Below are positions 9,752 to 19,340 of a stretch of 64,000 bases of DNA, piece after piece. The first letter of the stretch is position 1; each line of letters opens with the position of its first letter. The notes under the pieces were generated by a model. That model was not told the origin of the DNA and ran no database searches. It was given only the letters and a program-made list of their open reading frames with translations. Source of the DNA: Acetobacter garciniae (GTDB taxonomy: Bacteria > Pseudomonadota > Alphaproteobacteria > Acetobacterales > Acetobacteraceae); contig NZ_JAFVMH010000011.1 of the NCBI RefSeq assembly GCF_017377735.1, forward strand, positions 1 to 64,000. Reading direction: 5' to 3'. A program made the translations under genes and the position numbers.

Positions 9752-10204
9752 GTGATTCACGTTATAGCCAGCAGCGTCATCAATGCACCCGTTTCGTCCG
9801 TATGGGGGGTGATCCGTGATTTCGGCGCCCTTGGTCGCTGGTTGCCGGGCGTGAAAAGCTGCGTGATCGAAGGCGATGATCCCGGCGACCGTGTCGGCGC
9901 AATCCGCCGTGTTGAAATGGGCGATGTCGGCGTCATCCGCGAACAGCTTCTGGCGCTGTCCGACGTGGATCATGCGGTGACGTTCTCGATCATTGAATCG
10001 GCTCTGCCCATCCGGAACTACCGCTCGACCATCACGCTTCTGCCCATAACGGATGGCCATCGCACGTTTATCCGCTGGCGCGGCCAGTTTGAGGCGGCTG
10101 CCGAACACGCAGCCAGTATGGAGGCCCGGATGCCGACACACATCTACCAGCCAGCCTTCGACAGGCTGGCGGAAATTCTGGCGTTGAGGGAAACACGGTC
10201 ATGA
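9752..10204 (+). CDS. SRPBCC (polyketide cyclase/START-like) family protein
   Basis: A 150-residue single-domain helix-grip protein. It opens with the family pattern INAPVSSVWGVIRDF-G, followed by WLPGV, and ends with a long C-terminal helix. These proteins bind hydrophobic ligands or catalyse cyclisation and dehydration; the ligand cannot be read from sequence. Translation starts at GTG 9752 with GGGGAG a few bases upstream. The stop overlaps the next gene's ATG by four bases (ATGA), so it is coupled to the SDR that follows. It is probably the first intact gene of a small oxidoreductase operon (SRPBCC, SDR, aldo/keto reductase, perhaps GST). Confidence 0.8.
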   Translation: MIHVIASSVINAPVSSVWGVIRDFGALGRWLPGVKSCVIEGDDPGDRVGAIRRVEMGDVGVIREQLLALSDVDHAVTFSIIESALPIRNYRSTITLLPITDGHRTFIRWRGQFEAAAEHAASMEARMPTHIYQPAFDRLAEILALRETRS

Positions 10205-10914
10205 CCAGCTTTCATGGTAAATCCGTTCTCGTGCTTGGCGGTAGCCGCGGGATTGGGGCAGCCATCGTACGCCGCTTCGCTTCGGATGGAGCGAAAGTCG
10301 TTTTCTCGTATTTATCCTCCCCTGACGACGCTCACGCCTTGGCGGCCGAGACCGGAAGCAAGGCCCTGCGCGCCGACAGTGGCGACCGGGACGCCCTCAT
10401 CGCGCTGATCAACTCGCTCGGTCCCTTGGACGTGCTGGTCGTCAATTCCGGCATTCTTGGCGCGGGTGATCCGCTGGATATGCCGCCGGACGACATCGAC
10501 CGGCTTTTCCGCATCAATATTCATGCGCCCTACCACGCGGCGGTTGCTGCCGCACGGACCATGCCGGACAGCGGCCGTATCGTCTTCATCGGCTCGGCCA
10601 ATGCTGACCGGATGCCTATGAGCGGGCTTGCTGCGTACAGTGCCAGCAAGGCGGCACTGAAAGGTATGGCCAAGGGACTGGCTCGTGATTTCGGGGCGCG
10701 CAACATCACCGTCAATGTTGTCCAGCCCGGCCCTACCGATACCGACATGAATCCAGCCGATGGCCCGCTGAAGGACGTTATGCACGACTTCATGGCGATC
10801 AAACGCCATGCCACGGGCGCGGAGATCGCGGGGCTGGTGGCGTATCTTGCCGGGCCAGAGGCTGGTATCATCACGGGGGCTGCATACAACATCGATGGCG
10901 GCTTCGCAGCCTGA
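10201..10914 (+). CDS. Short-chain dehydrogenase/reductase (classical SDR)
   Basis: A 237-residue NAD(P)-dependent oxidoreductase. The cofactor loop is GGSRGIGAAI near residue 12, the acidic/adenine-binding position falls in LRADSGD, and the NAG-like motif is VVNSGIL. The catalytic Ser is in FIGSAN, and Tyr/Lys are in YSASKAALKG. The C-terminal VQPGPTDTDMNP and ITGAAYNIDGGF are typical. Ser after the beta-2 strand (YLSSPDDA) suggests NADPH preference, but this is weak. It overlaps the upstream SRPBCC stop by four bases. The substrate is unknown. Confidence 0.88.
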   Translation: MTSFHGKSVLVLGGSRGIGAAIVRRFASDGAKVVFSYLSSPDDAHALAAETGSKALRADSGDRDALIALINSLGPLDVLVVNSGILGAGDPLDMPPDDIDRLFRINIHAPYHAAVAAARTMPDSGRIVFIGSANADRMPMSGLAAYSASKAALKGMAKGLARDFGARNITVNVVQPGPTDTDMNPADGPLKDVMHDFMAIKRHATGAEIAGLVAYLAGPEAGIITGAAYNIDGGFAA

Positions 10915-10962
10915 CGAAATAACGGATATCCAAGCATCCGCTGGAAAAAAGGAGCGAGGACC

Positions 10963-11853
10963 ATGACCCATTCATCTCCCAACGCCGCCAACGCCGGCAC
11001 CTTCACGATTGGCGGCGATCTCGTCGTTCATCGGCTTGGCTTCGGCGCGATGCGCATCACAGGCCCGGGCATATGGGGACCGCCTGCCGATCACGATGAG
11101 GCCATCCGCACGCTGAAACGCCTTCCCGATCTCGGCGTCAACTTCATCGATACGGCGGATTCCTACGGTCCCGATGTCTCGGAATGGCTGATCAGGGAGG
11201 CGCTGCACCCGTACCGCAAGGACCTCGTGATCGCGACCAAGGGTGGTCTGACCCGGTCGGGACCGGATATCTGGAAGCCGGTCGGGCGACCGGAATATCT
11301 GCTTCAGCAGGTGCACAAGAGCCTGCGCAATCTCGGCGTCGAGCAGATCGATCTGTGGCAGTTGCACCGGATCGATCCCAAGGTCCCGGTCGATGAACAG
11401 TTTGATGCGGTCAGGTCCTTCATCGACCAGAAACTGATCCGTCATGCAGGATTGAGTCAGGTTTCTGTCGATGACATCAAGGCGGCTTCGAAGTTCTTTA
11501 ACGTAGTCACTGTCCAGAACCGCTACAATCTCGTTGATCGCACCAGCGAGGACGTGCTCGACTACTGCGCTGGCCAGAACATCGGGTTCATCCCCTGGTT
11601 TCCGCTCGCCGCTGGCGACCTCGCCAAGCCGGGCTCGATCCTTGACAGCATGGCGGGGAAATACGGCGCCCATCCCAGCCAGATCGCATTGGCCTGGGTC
11701 CTGAAACGCAGCAAAGTGATGCTGCCGATTCCGGGGACTTCGAAGGTCGCCCATCTGGAGCAGAACGTCGCCGCCGCCGACATCACGCTGTCGGAAGAGG
11801 ACTTCGCGGCCCTCGACGCGGAGGGACGCAAGGCGTTTCAGGCGGCGCGGTAG
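10963..11853 (+). CDS. Aldo/keto reductase
   Basis: A 296-residue (alpha/beta)8 NADPH-dependent reductase. Catalytic tetrad positions are visible: Asp in [11 protein letters not shown] with the Tyr four residues on, Lys in VIATKGG, and His in LWQLHRID. The C-terminal [13 protein letters not shown] is the cofactor phosphate-binding segment. It is close to the YajO/oxidoreductase group that often accompanies SDRs in stress-induced operons. A purine-rich ribosome site (AAAAAAGGAGCG) precedes ATG 10963. It lies 48 bp after the SDR in the same direction, so co-transcription is likely. Confidence 0.9.
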   Translation: MTHSSPNAANAGTFTIGGDLVVHRLGFGAMRITGPGIWGPPADHDEAIRTLKRLPDLGVNFIDTADSYGPDVSEWLIREALHPYRKDLVIATKGGLTRSGPDIWKPVGRPEYLLQQVHKSLRNLGVEQIDLWQLHRIDPKVPVDEQFDAVRSFIDQKLIRHAGLSQVSVDDIKAASKFFNVVTVQNRYNLVDRTSEDVLDYCAGQNIGFIPWFPLAAGDLAKPGSILDSMAGKYGAHPSQIALAWVLKRSKVMLPIPGTSKVAHLEQNVAAADITLSEEDFAALDAEGRKAFQAAR

Positions 11854-11955
11854 GGGAGCGCTCCCGGACATTCACAGTCCCAGTTCCGAAAGCCTGAGGT
11901 GATTGTCCGGACCACGCCAGACTTTTTCGTTTTCGGTGCCAACAAGGCTGCTCCA

Positions 11956-12603
11956 ATGAAAATTTATGACTGGCCCACCGGGCCCTATCCGGCCCGTGTC
12001 CGGATTGCCCTGGCAGAAAAGAATCTCCAGTCCGACGTCGAATTCGTGCCGATCAACCTGTGGAAGGGAGAACACAAGACACCTGGTTTCCTCGCCAAGA
12101 ATTATTCCGGAACCTTACCAGTTCTTGAACTGGACGATGGAATTTGCCTCGCCGAATGTACGGCGATCACGGTCTATCTCGATGCGCTCGCCGGAGAACC
12201 CACACTGACCGGTCGAACGCCGCTTGAGAAAGGCGTGATCCAGATGATGACAAAACGCGCCGAGATCGAGATGATGGACGCTATCAGCGTCTATTTTCAT
12301 CATGCCACACCGGGTCTTGGTCCCGATGTGGAACTCTACCAGAACCGGGAATGGGGACTTCGCCAGCGTGACAAGGCCCTGCGCGGGATGCATTACTTTG
12401 ATGGGGTGCTGAGGAAACAGCCTTTCATAGCTGGTGAGGCTTTCTCGATGGCGGATATTGCAGTCATCGGCGGTTTTATATTCGCCAAAGCCGTAAAATT
12501 GCCGATCCCGCAGGAGTGCGAAGCACTTTTAGACTGGTTCGCGAGGATGCAGGAGCGTCCGAGCGTCCGGGAACAACTGGCAATTGTTCCGCCGAAACAC
12601 TGA
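11956..12603 (+). CDS. Glutathione S-transferase family protein
   Basis: About 215 residues: an N-terminal thioredoxin-like domain (MKIYDWPTGPYPARVRIALA, with cis-Pro in SGTLPVLEL and ES-like CLAE) and a C-terminal helical domain ending in the N-capping box FSMADIAVIG. I chose ATG 11956 over the earlier in-frame start at 11899, because the extra 19 residues (VRTTPDFFVF...) are outside the domain and AAGG lies eight bases before this ATG. The catalytic Ser/Cys is not obvious; Tyr or Ser near the start could serve. Likely role is glutathione-dependent detoxification alongside the neighbouring reductases. Confidence 0.85.
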   Translation: MKIYDWPTGPYPARVRIALAEKNLQSDVEFVPINLWKGEHKTPGFLAKNYSGTLPVLELDDGICLAECTAITVYLDALAGEPTLTGRTPLEKGVIQMMTKRAEIEMMDAISVYFHHATPGLGPDVELYQNREWGLRQRDKALRGMHYFDGVLRKQPFIAGEAFSMADIAVIGGFIFAKAVKLPIPQECEALLDWFARMQERPSVREQLAIVPPKH

Positions 12604-12772
12604 AACGCTAAGTAATCCCGAACGGCTAGACAATTGCCGTCCCCGTTGCGGTCATTACACCCACGTTCATTCTTCCCGATACCGGCTATTCGTAACAATA
12701 TCGTAATTCTTCAACGCTACTTTGGTTTCCAGATAAGCGGAGGGAAGGGGAGGGCGATCCCATCTGCTGGCC

Positions 12773-13687
12773 TCATAGTTTCCTGTAATCGCGTGGACTG
12801 ACGCCGACTTCCCTGCGAAACACCTGCGCAAAATGGCTCGAGCTTTCATAACCAATGGTCAAAGCGATCTCGATGATGGACTTGTCACTCTGGCACAGAC
12901 GTTCCTTCGCATGTTCAACACGCCGCCGTACAAACCAGCGTGAAGGGGTTTGCCCCATGGTGTTGTGAAATGATCGACTGAAATGAAACCGGCTCATCCC
13001 GCACAATCCGGCCAGAAAATCCAGATCGAATGGTTCGGCGAGATGTGCCTCCATATGATCAAGTGCCTTGCGGAGTTTCCACGCTGGTAGCTGTGCACGT
13101 CTGGGCGTGAGAGCAGAATGTGTCTCTGCATAATGGCGCAGAAGGTGGATGGTCAGGCTCTCCAGAAGCCCGTTCACAAATAAAGAACTGGCCGAATGAA
13201 CTGTCTGTATCTCAGCCGTCAGACCGGTCAGAACGCCAGATATAAAAGCGTCCTGAACACCAGAAATGTCACGCATGCGGAGCCGTGACGGATTAAGCCC
13301 CAAAGATCGGGCGGCGCGCTTTACCAGAGTAAGCCCCAGATAGAGATGCATGACTTCAAATGGACGTTCCGGACGGGCCTGCCATCGCATGAGATAAGGC
13401 ACATCGGTCTGTGTCAGGAAGAATGATCCTGTTCTAACCTCAGTTTTCGTCCATTCACCTGTCAGTTCGCGTTCCTCTATCTGAGCTTCTCCCGAGATGA
13501 TCCATACCAGCAAAGGCTCGGCCACGGCCGGGACCAGCACCTCATCTTCCTGTTGCGACCGGCGGAATATCTGTGCCTCGGCCTCTTTCCATGCTTCCCC
13601 CTGGCTTTGCCCGATTTTCCGGCCCGGAATGCGGTCTTCCAGAGCATAACTGGCGGCACGCAGGGAAGAACGATGCGAAGGAAGCAT
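12773..13687 (-). CDS. AraC-family transcriptional regulator (cupin-type sensor domain)
   Basis: A 304-residue regulator. The N-terminal half is a cupin-like effector domain, with WIISGEAQIEERELTGEW and the FFLTQTDVPYLMRW strand. The C-terminal ~100 residues form the two helix-turn-helix motifs: LDFLAGLCGMSRFHFSRSFH, then IEIALTIGYESSSHFAQVFR and the final VGVSPRDYRKL. It is transcribed divergently from the SDR at 13841, with 153 bp between the two starts, so it probably controls that gene. It may also control the convergent GST/aldo-keto reductase operon. The inducer is unknown. Confidence 0.88.
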   Translation of the reverse strand: MLPSHRSSLRAASYALEDRIPGRKIGQSQGEAWKEAEAQIFRRSQQEDEVLVPAVAEPLLVWIISGEAQIEERELTGEWTKTEVRTGSFFLTQTDVPYLMRWQARPERPFEVMHLYLGLTLVKRAARSLGLNPSRLRMRDISGVQDAFISGVLTGLTAEIQTVHSASSLFVNGLLESLTIHLLRHYAETHSALTPRRAQLPAWKLRKALDHMEAHLAEPFDLDFLAGLCGMSRFHFSRSFHNTMGQTPSRWFVRRRVEHAKERLCQSDKSIIEIALTIGYESSSHFAQVFRREVGVSPRDYRKL

Positions 13688-13840
13688 CCGGTTTACCTTT
13701 CAGGCGCGCCATTGATCGCCCAGATCAAACCACAAAAACGCAAAATCACAACGGTTTCAGCAAAAACGCGAGAGAAGCCATCTTCCGTAGTCTCTACATG
13801 TTTTTCCGATCGTTTTTAATTGGAATACGTGGGAATTATC

Positions 13841-14587
13841 ATGAGCATCAGAGGTAAGGTTGCACTTGTTACTGGAGCCTCCAGTGGGATTGGTGCTGCG
13901 ACAGCACGCAAACTTGCGACAGAAGGCGTTGTCGTCGGTCTGGCAGCACGGCGCAAGGACCGTCTGGACGCGCTGGTGACGGAAATCATCGAGGCAGGGG
14001 GCAAAGCTGTTGCCCTTCCGACCGACGTGACGAATCCAGCGTCATGCAAAGCCGCCGCAGATGCGCTCACCACCCAATTCGGGGGGATTGACGTGTTGGT
14101 CAATAATGCGGGCCTGATGCCCCTGTCCAGCGTTGACAGCCTGAAAGTGGACGAATGGAAACGGATGGTGGACGTGAATATATCGGGTGTCCTCAATGCA
14201 ACAGCAGCGGTTCTCCCACAGATGATCGCACAGCATTCGGGCCATATCTTCAACATGTCTTCGATTGCGGGTCGGAAAGTCTTTACCGGTCTGGCCGTTT
14301 ACTGTGCTACCAAGGCCGCTGTCACGGCGTTCTCGGATGGGCTCAGGATGGAAATCGGACCCAAACACAATATTCGCGTGACCTGCATCCAGCCGGGCGC
14401 CGTGAAGTCGGAACTGCACGAGCAGATTACGGACGCTACCTATCGCAAGCAGATGGATGATCTGGCGGCGTCCATGACCTATCTGGAGGGTGAGGACATT
14501 GCTGACACGATCCTGTTTGCACTGAAATCACCGTCCCGGATGGACGTTGCAGAACTGTTCGTTCTGCCCACCGAACAGGGATGGTGA
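13841..14587 (+). CDS. Short-chain dehydrogenase/reductase (YdfG-like)
   Basis: A 248-residue classical [16 protein letters not shown] cofactor loop, NNAG at about residue 90, catalytic Ser in NMSSIAG, and YCATKAA for Tyr/Lys. The C-terminus ([14 protein letters not shown] ... [11 protein letters not shown]) is like clavaldehyde/serine dehydrogenase-type SDRs. ATG 13841 is preferred over a TTG seven codons upstream because GTGGGA precedes it at suitable spacing and the extra residues are non-homologous. It is divergent from the AraC regulator, a common regulator/target arrangement. Confidence 0.87.
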   Translation: MSIRGKVALVTGASSGIGAATARKLATEGVVVGLAARRKDRLDALVTEIIEAGGKAVALPTDVTNPASCKAAADALTTQFGGIDVLVNNAGLMPLSSVDSLKVDEWKRMVDVNISGVLNATAAVLPQMIAQHSGHIFNMSSIAGRKVFTGLAVYCATKAAVTAFSDGLRMEIGPKHNIRVTCIQPGAVKSELHEQITDATYRKQMDDLAASMTYLEGEDIADTILFALKSPSRMDVAELFVLPTEQGW

Positions 14588-14602
14588 ATATAGCTGGCAC
14601 CG

Positions 14603-14746
14603 TATAAAAAGCGCCATCTGATTGAAAACATGTTCGCCAGCCTAAAAGACTGGCGACTTGTTGCGACCAGATACGACCGGTGCGCTCATATATTCATGTC
14701 TGCCATCCAGATCGCAGCAAGCTTCATCTTCTATCTTAAAGAATGG
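14603..14746 (+). pseudogene. IS5-family transposase, C-terminal remnant
   Basis: The frame reads YKKRHLIENMFASLKDWRL, then VATRYDRC, and SAIQIAASFIFYL, a diverged copy of the IS5 C-terminus also found at 542-739. The normal stop after FWL has been lost (here YLKEW continues). TCCTGAGCCTA at 14749-14759 matches the putative element end seen after the first remnant. Only ~48 codons survive. Confidence 0.75.
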
Positions 14747-14759
14747 CGTCCTGAGCCTA

Positions 14760-15008
14760 AACAGTGTGCGATAGGGCTACGTGAACTTCACTCTTTGGTC
14801 TTCTATCCTTTTTGTGGTGTCTGGAAGAAAATCTTGCTCGAAAATCATTGCTTCGCGAGTTTAAATCTTTAGACGGGACATTAACACGACGAATTGGCGT
14901 GATGACCTTGGCGGAGCACCCAAGCATAATCTGTATCGATCATTATTGCACGGATTGTATGGTATGTGGTCGAATGGAATCTCATAGAATGTATGGAAAT
15001 TCCGTCCC
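14760..15008. promoter_or_regulatory. Upstream region of the MocR gene with TTGTATGG-type elements
   Basis: About 250 bp lies before the MocR start. ATTGTATGGT at 14954-14963 and AATGTATGG at 14989-14997 are direct repeats of a motif that recurs upstream of the Nit1 cluster (16557-16566, 16579-16586 and inverted at 16651-16658). MocR regulators usually bind such repeats in their own and their target promoters. The motif assignment is inference. Confidence 0.4.
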
Positions 15009-16412
15009 ATGTCCGCATACCCCTACCTGACCCACTGGAAAGAAGAGATCAGCCGGAGCCCGAATGCGATTTACATGACGCTGGCCGATGCCCTGGCACT
15101 TTCCATCCGCAAGGGCGACTTGCGGGAAGGGGATAGGCTGCCGCCACAGCGAACGATCGCAGAGTATCTTGGCACCAATCTGACGACCGTGACCCGGGCC
15201 TTTACGGAGGCCCGACGGCGCGGCCTGATTGACGCGACGGTGGGCCGGGGCACCTTTATCCGTGTTGGTGCGGGGGAAAGTCACTGGCGCCATACGGGGC
15301 CGGCTGTAGTTGACCTGACCATGAACCTGCCGCCCATCCCGCAGGACCCGCCGCTTCAACGGATTATCCAAAGTGATATCGCAGCTATCCTTAAGCAGCA
15401 GGATCTGAACAGCCTGATGTCCTACCGGGTGACGGGTGGCACACAGGAAGAACGCCAGCTTGGCGCGAAATGGATCTCGCCCGTCATCGGGCAGCGGCGA
15501 ACGGACGAAATCCTTGTCTCACCTGGCGCTCAGAGTGCGCTTGCGGCGATCGTCAGCACGCACACCCAGCCCGGCGATGTCATTGTCACCGATCGCATTG
15601 CCTATCCGGGCGTCCGAACCATCGCGGCGCAATTCGATCTCATTCTGGTCGGTATGGACAGTGACATGGAAGGCATGATGCCAGACCAGCTCGATCGGGT
15701 CTGCGCCGAGCATCATCCCCGGATGCTCTACTGCATTCCGACCATCCACAATCCCACCACGGCCACGATGTCCCTGCAACGACGCAAGGATATCCTTGCC
15801 GTCGCTCAGCGTCATCATCTGCATATTGCTGAGGACGATCCATACAGCCTGCTGATGGACAATCCGCTACCGGCGCTGGCAGCCCTCGATCATAGCCGTG
15901 TTAGTTACGTGGCTACCCTTGCCAAAACGCTCAGTCCGGGTCTGCGCACGGCCTATGTTGCCCTGCCCAATGCGGACATGACCCGACGGGTCGCGGCGGC
16001 CATCCGGGCCATTGCGCTGACCAATGCCGGTCTGCTCAGCGCGCTGACAGCGCGATGGATGCAGACAGGGCAGGCACATACAATCCTGCACGCCATCCAG
16101 AAAGAGCTGCGCCTGCGCCAGTCCATTGCCCGCAGGGTGCTGGGGGAGGGGCATTGCATGAACCCCGACGGGCCGCATGTGTGGCTGAAACTGCCGGACT
16201 GGTGGGGCAGTGCGGATTTTGTGGCGTATGCCCGCAGGCGAGGCCTGGCGCTGGTGCCCAGCACCGTTTTCACCATCAGCGGCGAGCCGCCGCAGCGGGC
16301 GCGCATTGCATTGGGCAGCGCACCGGATGCTGCCAGCCTTGAGGAATCCCTGCATGGCGTGCTGTCGGTCCTGCAACATAAACGTTCACCCGGCTTCGCC
16401 GATATTGTGTGA
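15009..16412 (+). CDS. MocR/PdxR-type transcriptional regulator (GntR wHTH + aminotransferase-like domain)
   Basis: A 467-residue fusion. Residues ~15-80 form a GntR winged helix (LADALALSIRKGDLREGDRL, PPQRTIAEYLGTNLTTVTRAF). From ~120 on it is a fold-type I PLP aminotransferase-like domain: SPGAQSALAAI, the TIHNPTTATMS Asn region, AEDDPYS for the Asp that contacts the pyridine nitrogen, and a candidate PLP-lysine in TLAKTLSPGLR. Family members sense amino acids or PLP derivatives and act as activators. It lies directly upstream of, and co-directional with, the Nit1 cluster and shares repeat motifs with that promoter, so it probably regulates the cluster and itself. Confidence 0.9.
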   Translation: MSAYPYLTHWKEEISRSPNAIYMTLADALALSIRKGDLREGDRLPPQRTIAEYLGTNLTTVTRAFTEARRRGLIDATVGRGTFIRVGAGESHWRHTGPAVVDLTMNLPPIPQDPPLQRIIQSDIAAILKQQDLNSLMSYRVTGGTQEERQLGAKWISPVIGQRRTDEILVSPGAQSALAAIVSTHTQPGDVIVTDRIAYPGVRTIAAQFDLILVGMDSDMEGMMPDQLDRVCAEHHPRMLYCIPTIHNPTTATMSLQRRKDILAVAQRHHLHIAEDDPYSLLMDNPLPALAALDHSRVSYVATLAKTLSPGLRTAYVALPNADMTRRVAAAIRAIALTNAGLLSALTARWMQTGQAHTILHAIQKELRLRQSIARRVLGEGHCMNPDGPHVWLKLPDWWGSADFVAYARRRGLALVPSTVFTISGEPPQRARIALGSAPDAASLEESLHGVLSVLQHKRSPGFADIV

Positions 16413-16752
16413 CCTGCGCGCAGTGTCTGGAATCGATCGGAACATCTGATTCCGGGGCGCGCCATGCGGGTACATGGAAAAACAAAAAGGCACTTCATTC
16501 ACGACTGCGTGATTATAAAATCAAGCCAAAACAGATCCTTATGGATGCCCCTTACCATTGTATGGTTGTCGTATATTTTTTGTATGTCTCTGTCTTGGCA
16601 GGATGGCGGCATGTGATTTGATTTGAGCCGTTTGTACCTATTTCATAGAACATACAATATTTTGGCTCTTTGCCATCCCGTGCCACGTTGCTCTCGGCAA
16701 CGCGGTCAGGCCCGGCTCTCCGCCGGAGACCGCAGTACACGGGAGATATACC
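16413..16752. promoter_or_regulatory. Promoter region of the Nit1 cluster with a MocR-like palindrome
   Basis: 340 bp without a gene. ACCATTGTATGGT (16554-16566) is an inverted repeat (ACCAT-TGT-ATGGT). TTTGTATG follows at 16579-16586 and the inverted copy CATACAAT at 16651-16658. The same TTGTATGG word occurs before the MocR gene. A GGGAG ribosome site precedes the first cluster gene at 16740. No terminator was recognised after the MocR stop. Confidence 0.45.
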
Positions 16753-17235
16753 ATGCCGAAAGTCGAACACGCTCCGTACAAAGACGGCGATTGCTTCGTC
16801 AATTATGAAAACAAGGTCTTTGAGGACGTCAAAGCCCAGCCCGGCGAAAAAGCCCTTATCACCTTCCACACTGTCGCCAATGAAGGCTCGGTCGGGTTCG
16901 TCAACCTGCTGCAGGCCACCCGCCTGATCCGCAAAGGATTTGAAACCTCGGTGCTGCTGTATGGCCCGGGTGTGACCCTTGGTGTGCAGCGCGGCTTTCC
17001 CCGCCTGGGCGACGAAGCCTTTCCGGGGCATATGAACTGCAACAAGCAGATCACAAAAATCCTCGAAGAGGGCGGCAAAGTCTATGCCTGCCGCTTCGCG
17101 CTCCAGGCTCTCTACGGCTACGGCGAGCAGAACCTGATCCCCGGCATCACGCCGATCAATCCGCAGGACGTGCTCGACATCATCCTGCTGGCCCGGCGCG
17201 ACAACGCCTTCATCCTCAATACCTGGACTCTCTGA
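16753..17235 (+). CDS. MSMEG_0572/Sll0783 family nitrogen starvation response protein
   Basis: A 160-residue DsrE/peroxiredoxin-like fold protein. [19 protein letters not shown] and [20 protein letters not shown] resemble the alternating beta-alpha pattern of DsrE proteins, and [20 protein letters not shown] carries two cysteines. The cyanobacterial homologue Sll0783 is strongly induced by nitrogen starvation and supports polyhydroxybutyrate formation. It is the first gene of the Nit1 cluster and lies 24 bp before the nitrilase. Start ATG 16753 has GGGAG upstream. The biochemical role is unknown. Confidence 0.88.
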   Translation: MPKVEHAPYKDGDCFVNYENKVFEDVKAQPGEKALITFHTVANEGSVGFVNLLQATRLIRKGFETSVLLYGPGVTLGVQRGFPRLGDEAFPGHMNCNKQITKILEEGGKVYACRFALQALYGYGEQNLIPGITPINPQDVLDIILLARRDNAFILNTWTL

Positions 17236-17259
17236 AGACCGAAGGGAGGACCGCAAGCC

Positions 17260-18234
17260 ATGTCCCGTATCGTTCGCGCCGCAGCCATCCAGATCAGTCC
17301 CGTCCTTGGCGATGACGGTCTGGGAACTGCCCGGAAAGTCTGTCAGGCCATCCGCGAGGCCGCCGAAAAAGGTGTGAAGCTTGCGGTCTTTCCCGAAACC
17401 TTTGTGCCGTACTACCCCTATTTCTCGTTCATCCAGCCGGCTTTCCGTTTCGGCGGTGAACATCTGGAACTCTACGAGCGTGCCGTCGTCATTCCCGGTC
17501 CGGTCACCGACATGGTGGCAGAGGCCGCGCGCCAGACCGGCATGGTCGTGGTGCTGGGCGTGAACGAGCGTGATTTCGGAACGCTTTACAACACGCAGAT
17601 CATCTTTGACGCGACAGGTGAGATCCTTCTCAAACGCCGCAAGATCACGCCCACCTATCATGAGCGCATGGTCTGGGGGCAGGGTGATGGTTCCGGGCTG
17701 AAAGTCGTTGAAAGCGCTGCCGGTCGCATCGGTGCACTGGCCTGCTGGGAGCATTACAATCCGCTCGCCCGCTACGCGCTGATGACCCAGCATGAGGAAA
17801 TCCATTGCGCCCAGTTCCCCGGCTCGCTGGTAGGGCAGATCTTTGCCGACCAGATGGAAGTCACCATCCGGCATCATGCGCTGGAATCCGGCTGCTTTGT
17901 GGTGAACGCCACGGGTTGGCTGACGGAAGAGCAGATCAAGGAAATAGCCCGCGATCCCGCGCTGGAAGGCCCGCTGCGGGGTGGGTGCTTCACGGCCATC
18001 GTCTCGCCTGAAGGGAAGCTGCTCGGCACACCACTGACGGAAGGCGAGGGGATGGTAATTGCCGATCTCGACCTCGCCCTGATTACCAAGCGCAAGCGGA
18101 TGATGGATTCCGTAGGGCATTACGCACGGCCCGAACTGCTCAGCCTGCTTCAGGACCGGCGGCCCGCCCGCACCGTTTATTACGTTGGGGAAGCCGATCC
18201 GTTTTCCACATCTACAGATGAGGTTGCGTCATGA
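17260..18234 (+). CDS. Nit1-type nitrilase (Nit6803 family)
   Basis: A 324-residue carbon-nitrogen hydrolase converting nitriles to carboxylic acids and ammonia. The catalytic triad is intact: Glu46 in [12 protein letters not shown], Lys128 in [12 protein letters not shown], and Cys162 in [12 protein letters not shown] second conserved Glu sits near WGQGDG. Length equals that of characterised nitrilases such as the Synechocystis Nit6803. The stop overlaps the radical SAM start by four bases (ATGA). Position inside the conserved seven-to-nine-gene cluster defines it as Nit1. The natural substrate is unknown; the cluster suggests a dedicated, biosynthetically formed nitrile rather than general detoxification. 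Confidence 0.95.
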   Translation: MSRIVRAAAIQISPVLGDDGLGTARKVCQAIREAAEKGVKLAVFPETFVPYYPYFSFIQPAFRFGGEHLELYERAVVIPGPVTDMVAEAARQTGMVVVLGVNERDFGTLYNTQIIFDATGEILLKRRKITPTYHERMVWGQGDGSGLKVVESAAGRIGALACWEHYNPLARYALMTQHEEIHCAQFPGSLVGQIFADQMEVTIRHHALESGCFVVNATGWLTEEQIKEIARDPALEGPLRGGCFTAIVSPEGKLLGTPLTEGEGMVIADLDLALITKRKRMMDSVGHYARPELLSLLQDRRPARTVYYVGEADPFSTSTDEVAS

Positions 18235-19340
18235 CCGTCCCAATGCTCGGCACGCTTTCCGGCCGCAAGCTTGTCACGGACCTGCAGTCCTTCGGGTTGC
18301 AGATCGGCGAGCAGACCGGCGGCATCGCCCGCAAGGGCGGCGCCGGTCCTTCGGATCACAAGACGATCACCATCGCCGGCCAGACCGTCATGGTCCCGGT
18401 CTATACATCTGGCGCGCAGCATTCACCATTCCAGGCCAGCCCGCCGGACCAGCACGGGGCCAGCACGCTGCTACGCGATGGGCAGACACTGGGCACCATC
18501 CACTTCCCGGCCGCCCCGCGCTTTTATGGCCTGAGCACGTCGGACGGCATTCCCTACTGGAAGATCGCTCTGCTGCATGGCCGTGACACGCTGGCGACCA
18601 CGGTGCACCAAACGTGCATCCGCTATGCCGACCGGCGCACGTCCTGCCAGTTTTGCGCCATTGGCCAGTCGCTGGAGGCTGATCGCACCATTGCCTACAA
18701 GACGCCAGCACAACTGGCCGAGGTCGCCAAAGCTGCTGTGGAACTCGACGGTGTGCGCGACATGGTGCTGACCACCGGCACGCCTAACGTGGTGGACCGG
18801 GGTGCTGCCGTGCTGGCGGAATCAGCCCGTGCCATCAAGGCGGCGGTGGATCTGCCGCTTCAGGTCCAGTGTGAGCCGCCGCGCGATCACGGCTGGTTCC
18901 AGCGCCTGCGCGACGCTGGGGCGGACAGTCTGGGGATGCATCTCGAAGCCGCAACACAGGCGGTGCGCGAGAAGATCATGCCAGGCAAGGCCACAGTCAG
19001 TGTCGATCGCTATATGGACGCTTTCGCCAGCGCCGTGCCGATTTTCGGGCGCGGGCAGGTCAATACCTACATTCTGACCGGTCTTGGCGACAGCGCCGAG
19101 GACATTCTGGCCCTCGCCGAGCGTCTGATTGCGCTCGGGGTCTATCCCTTCGTGGTGCCGTTTGTGCCCATTTCCGGCACCCCGCTGGAAAATCATACCC
19201 CGCCTTCGGCCGATTTCATGAAGTCCGTGCTCGCGCCAATCGGGCGGATGCTGCGGGAAGCGAACATGAAATCCACCGACATCCGGGCCGGATGTGGCCG
19301 TTGCGGCGCGTGTTCCTCGCTTTCGGCGTATGAACAATGA
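18231..19340 (+). CDS. MSMEG_0568 family radical SAM protein
   Basis: A 369-residue radical S-adenosylmethionine enzyme. The iron-sulfur cysteines appear as C129-x9-C139-x2-C142 ([14 protein letters not shown]), a wider spacing than the canonical CX3CX2C. GGTP-like and beta-strand motifs follow ([26 protein letters not shown]). The tail [11 protein letters not shown] supplies extra cysteines that could ligate a second cluster. It is biotin-synthase-like in general layout. The gene overlaps both neighbours by four bases, so its product is probably made in step with the nitrilase and GNAT. The reaction is unknown. Confidence 0.92.
   Translation: MTVPMLGTLSGRKLVTDLQSFGLQIGEQTGGIARKGGAGPSDHKTITIAGQTVMVPVYTSGAQHSPFQASPPDQHGASTLLRDGQTLGTIHFPAAPRFYGLSTSDGIPYWKIALLHGRDTLATTVHQTCIRYADRRTSCQFCAIGQSLEADRTIAYKTPAQLAEVAKAAVELDGVRDMVLTTGTPNVVDRGAAVLAESARAIKAAVDLPLQVQCEPPRDHGWFQRLRDAGADSLGMHLEAATQAVREKIMPGKATVSVDRYMDAFASAVPIFGRGQVNTYILTGLGDSAEDILALAERLIALGVYPFVVPFVPISGTPLENHTPPSADFMKSVLAPIGRMLREANMKSTDIRAGCGRCGACSSLSAYEQ

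Noticed and set aside
16552-18120. Long minus-strand open frame (522 codons) opposite the nitrilase
   Set aside because: It is antisense to two clearly recognisable genes, has no family-like sequence, and is a by-product of GC-rich codon use.
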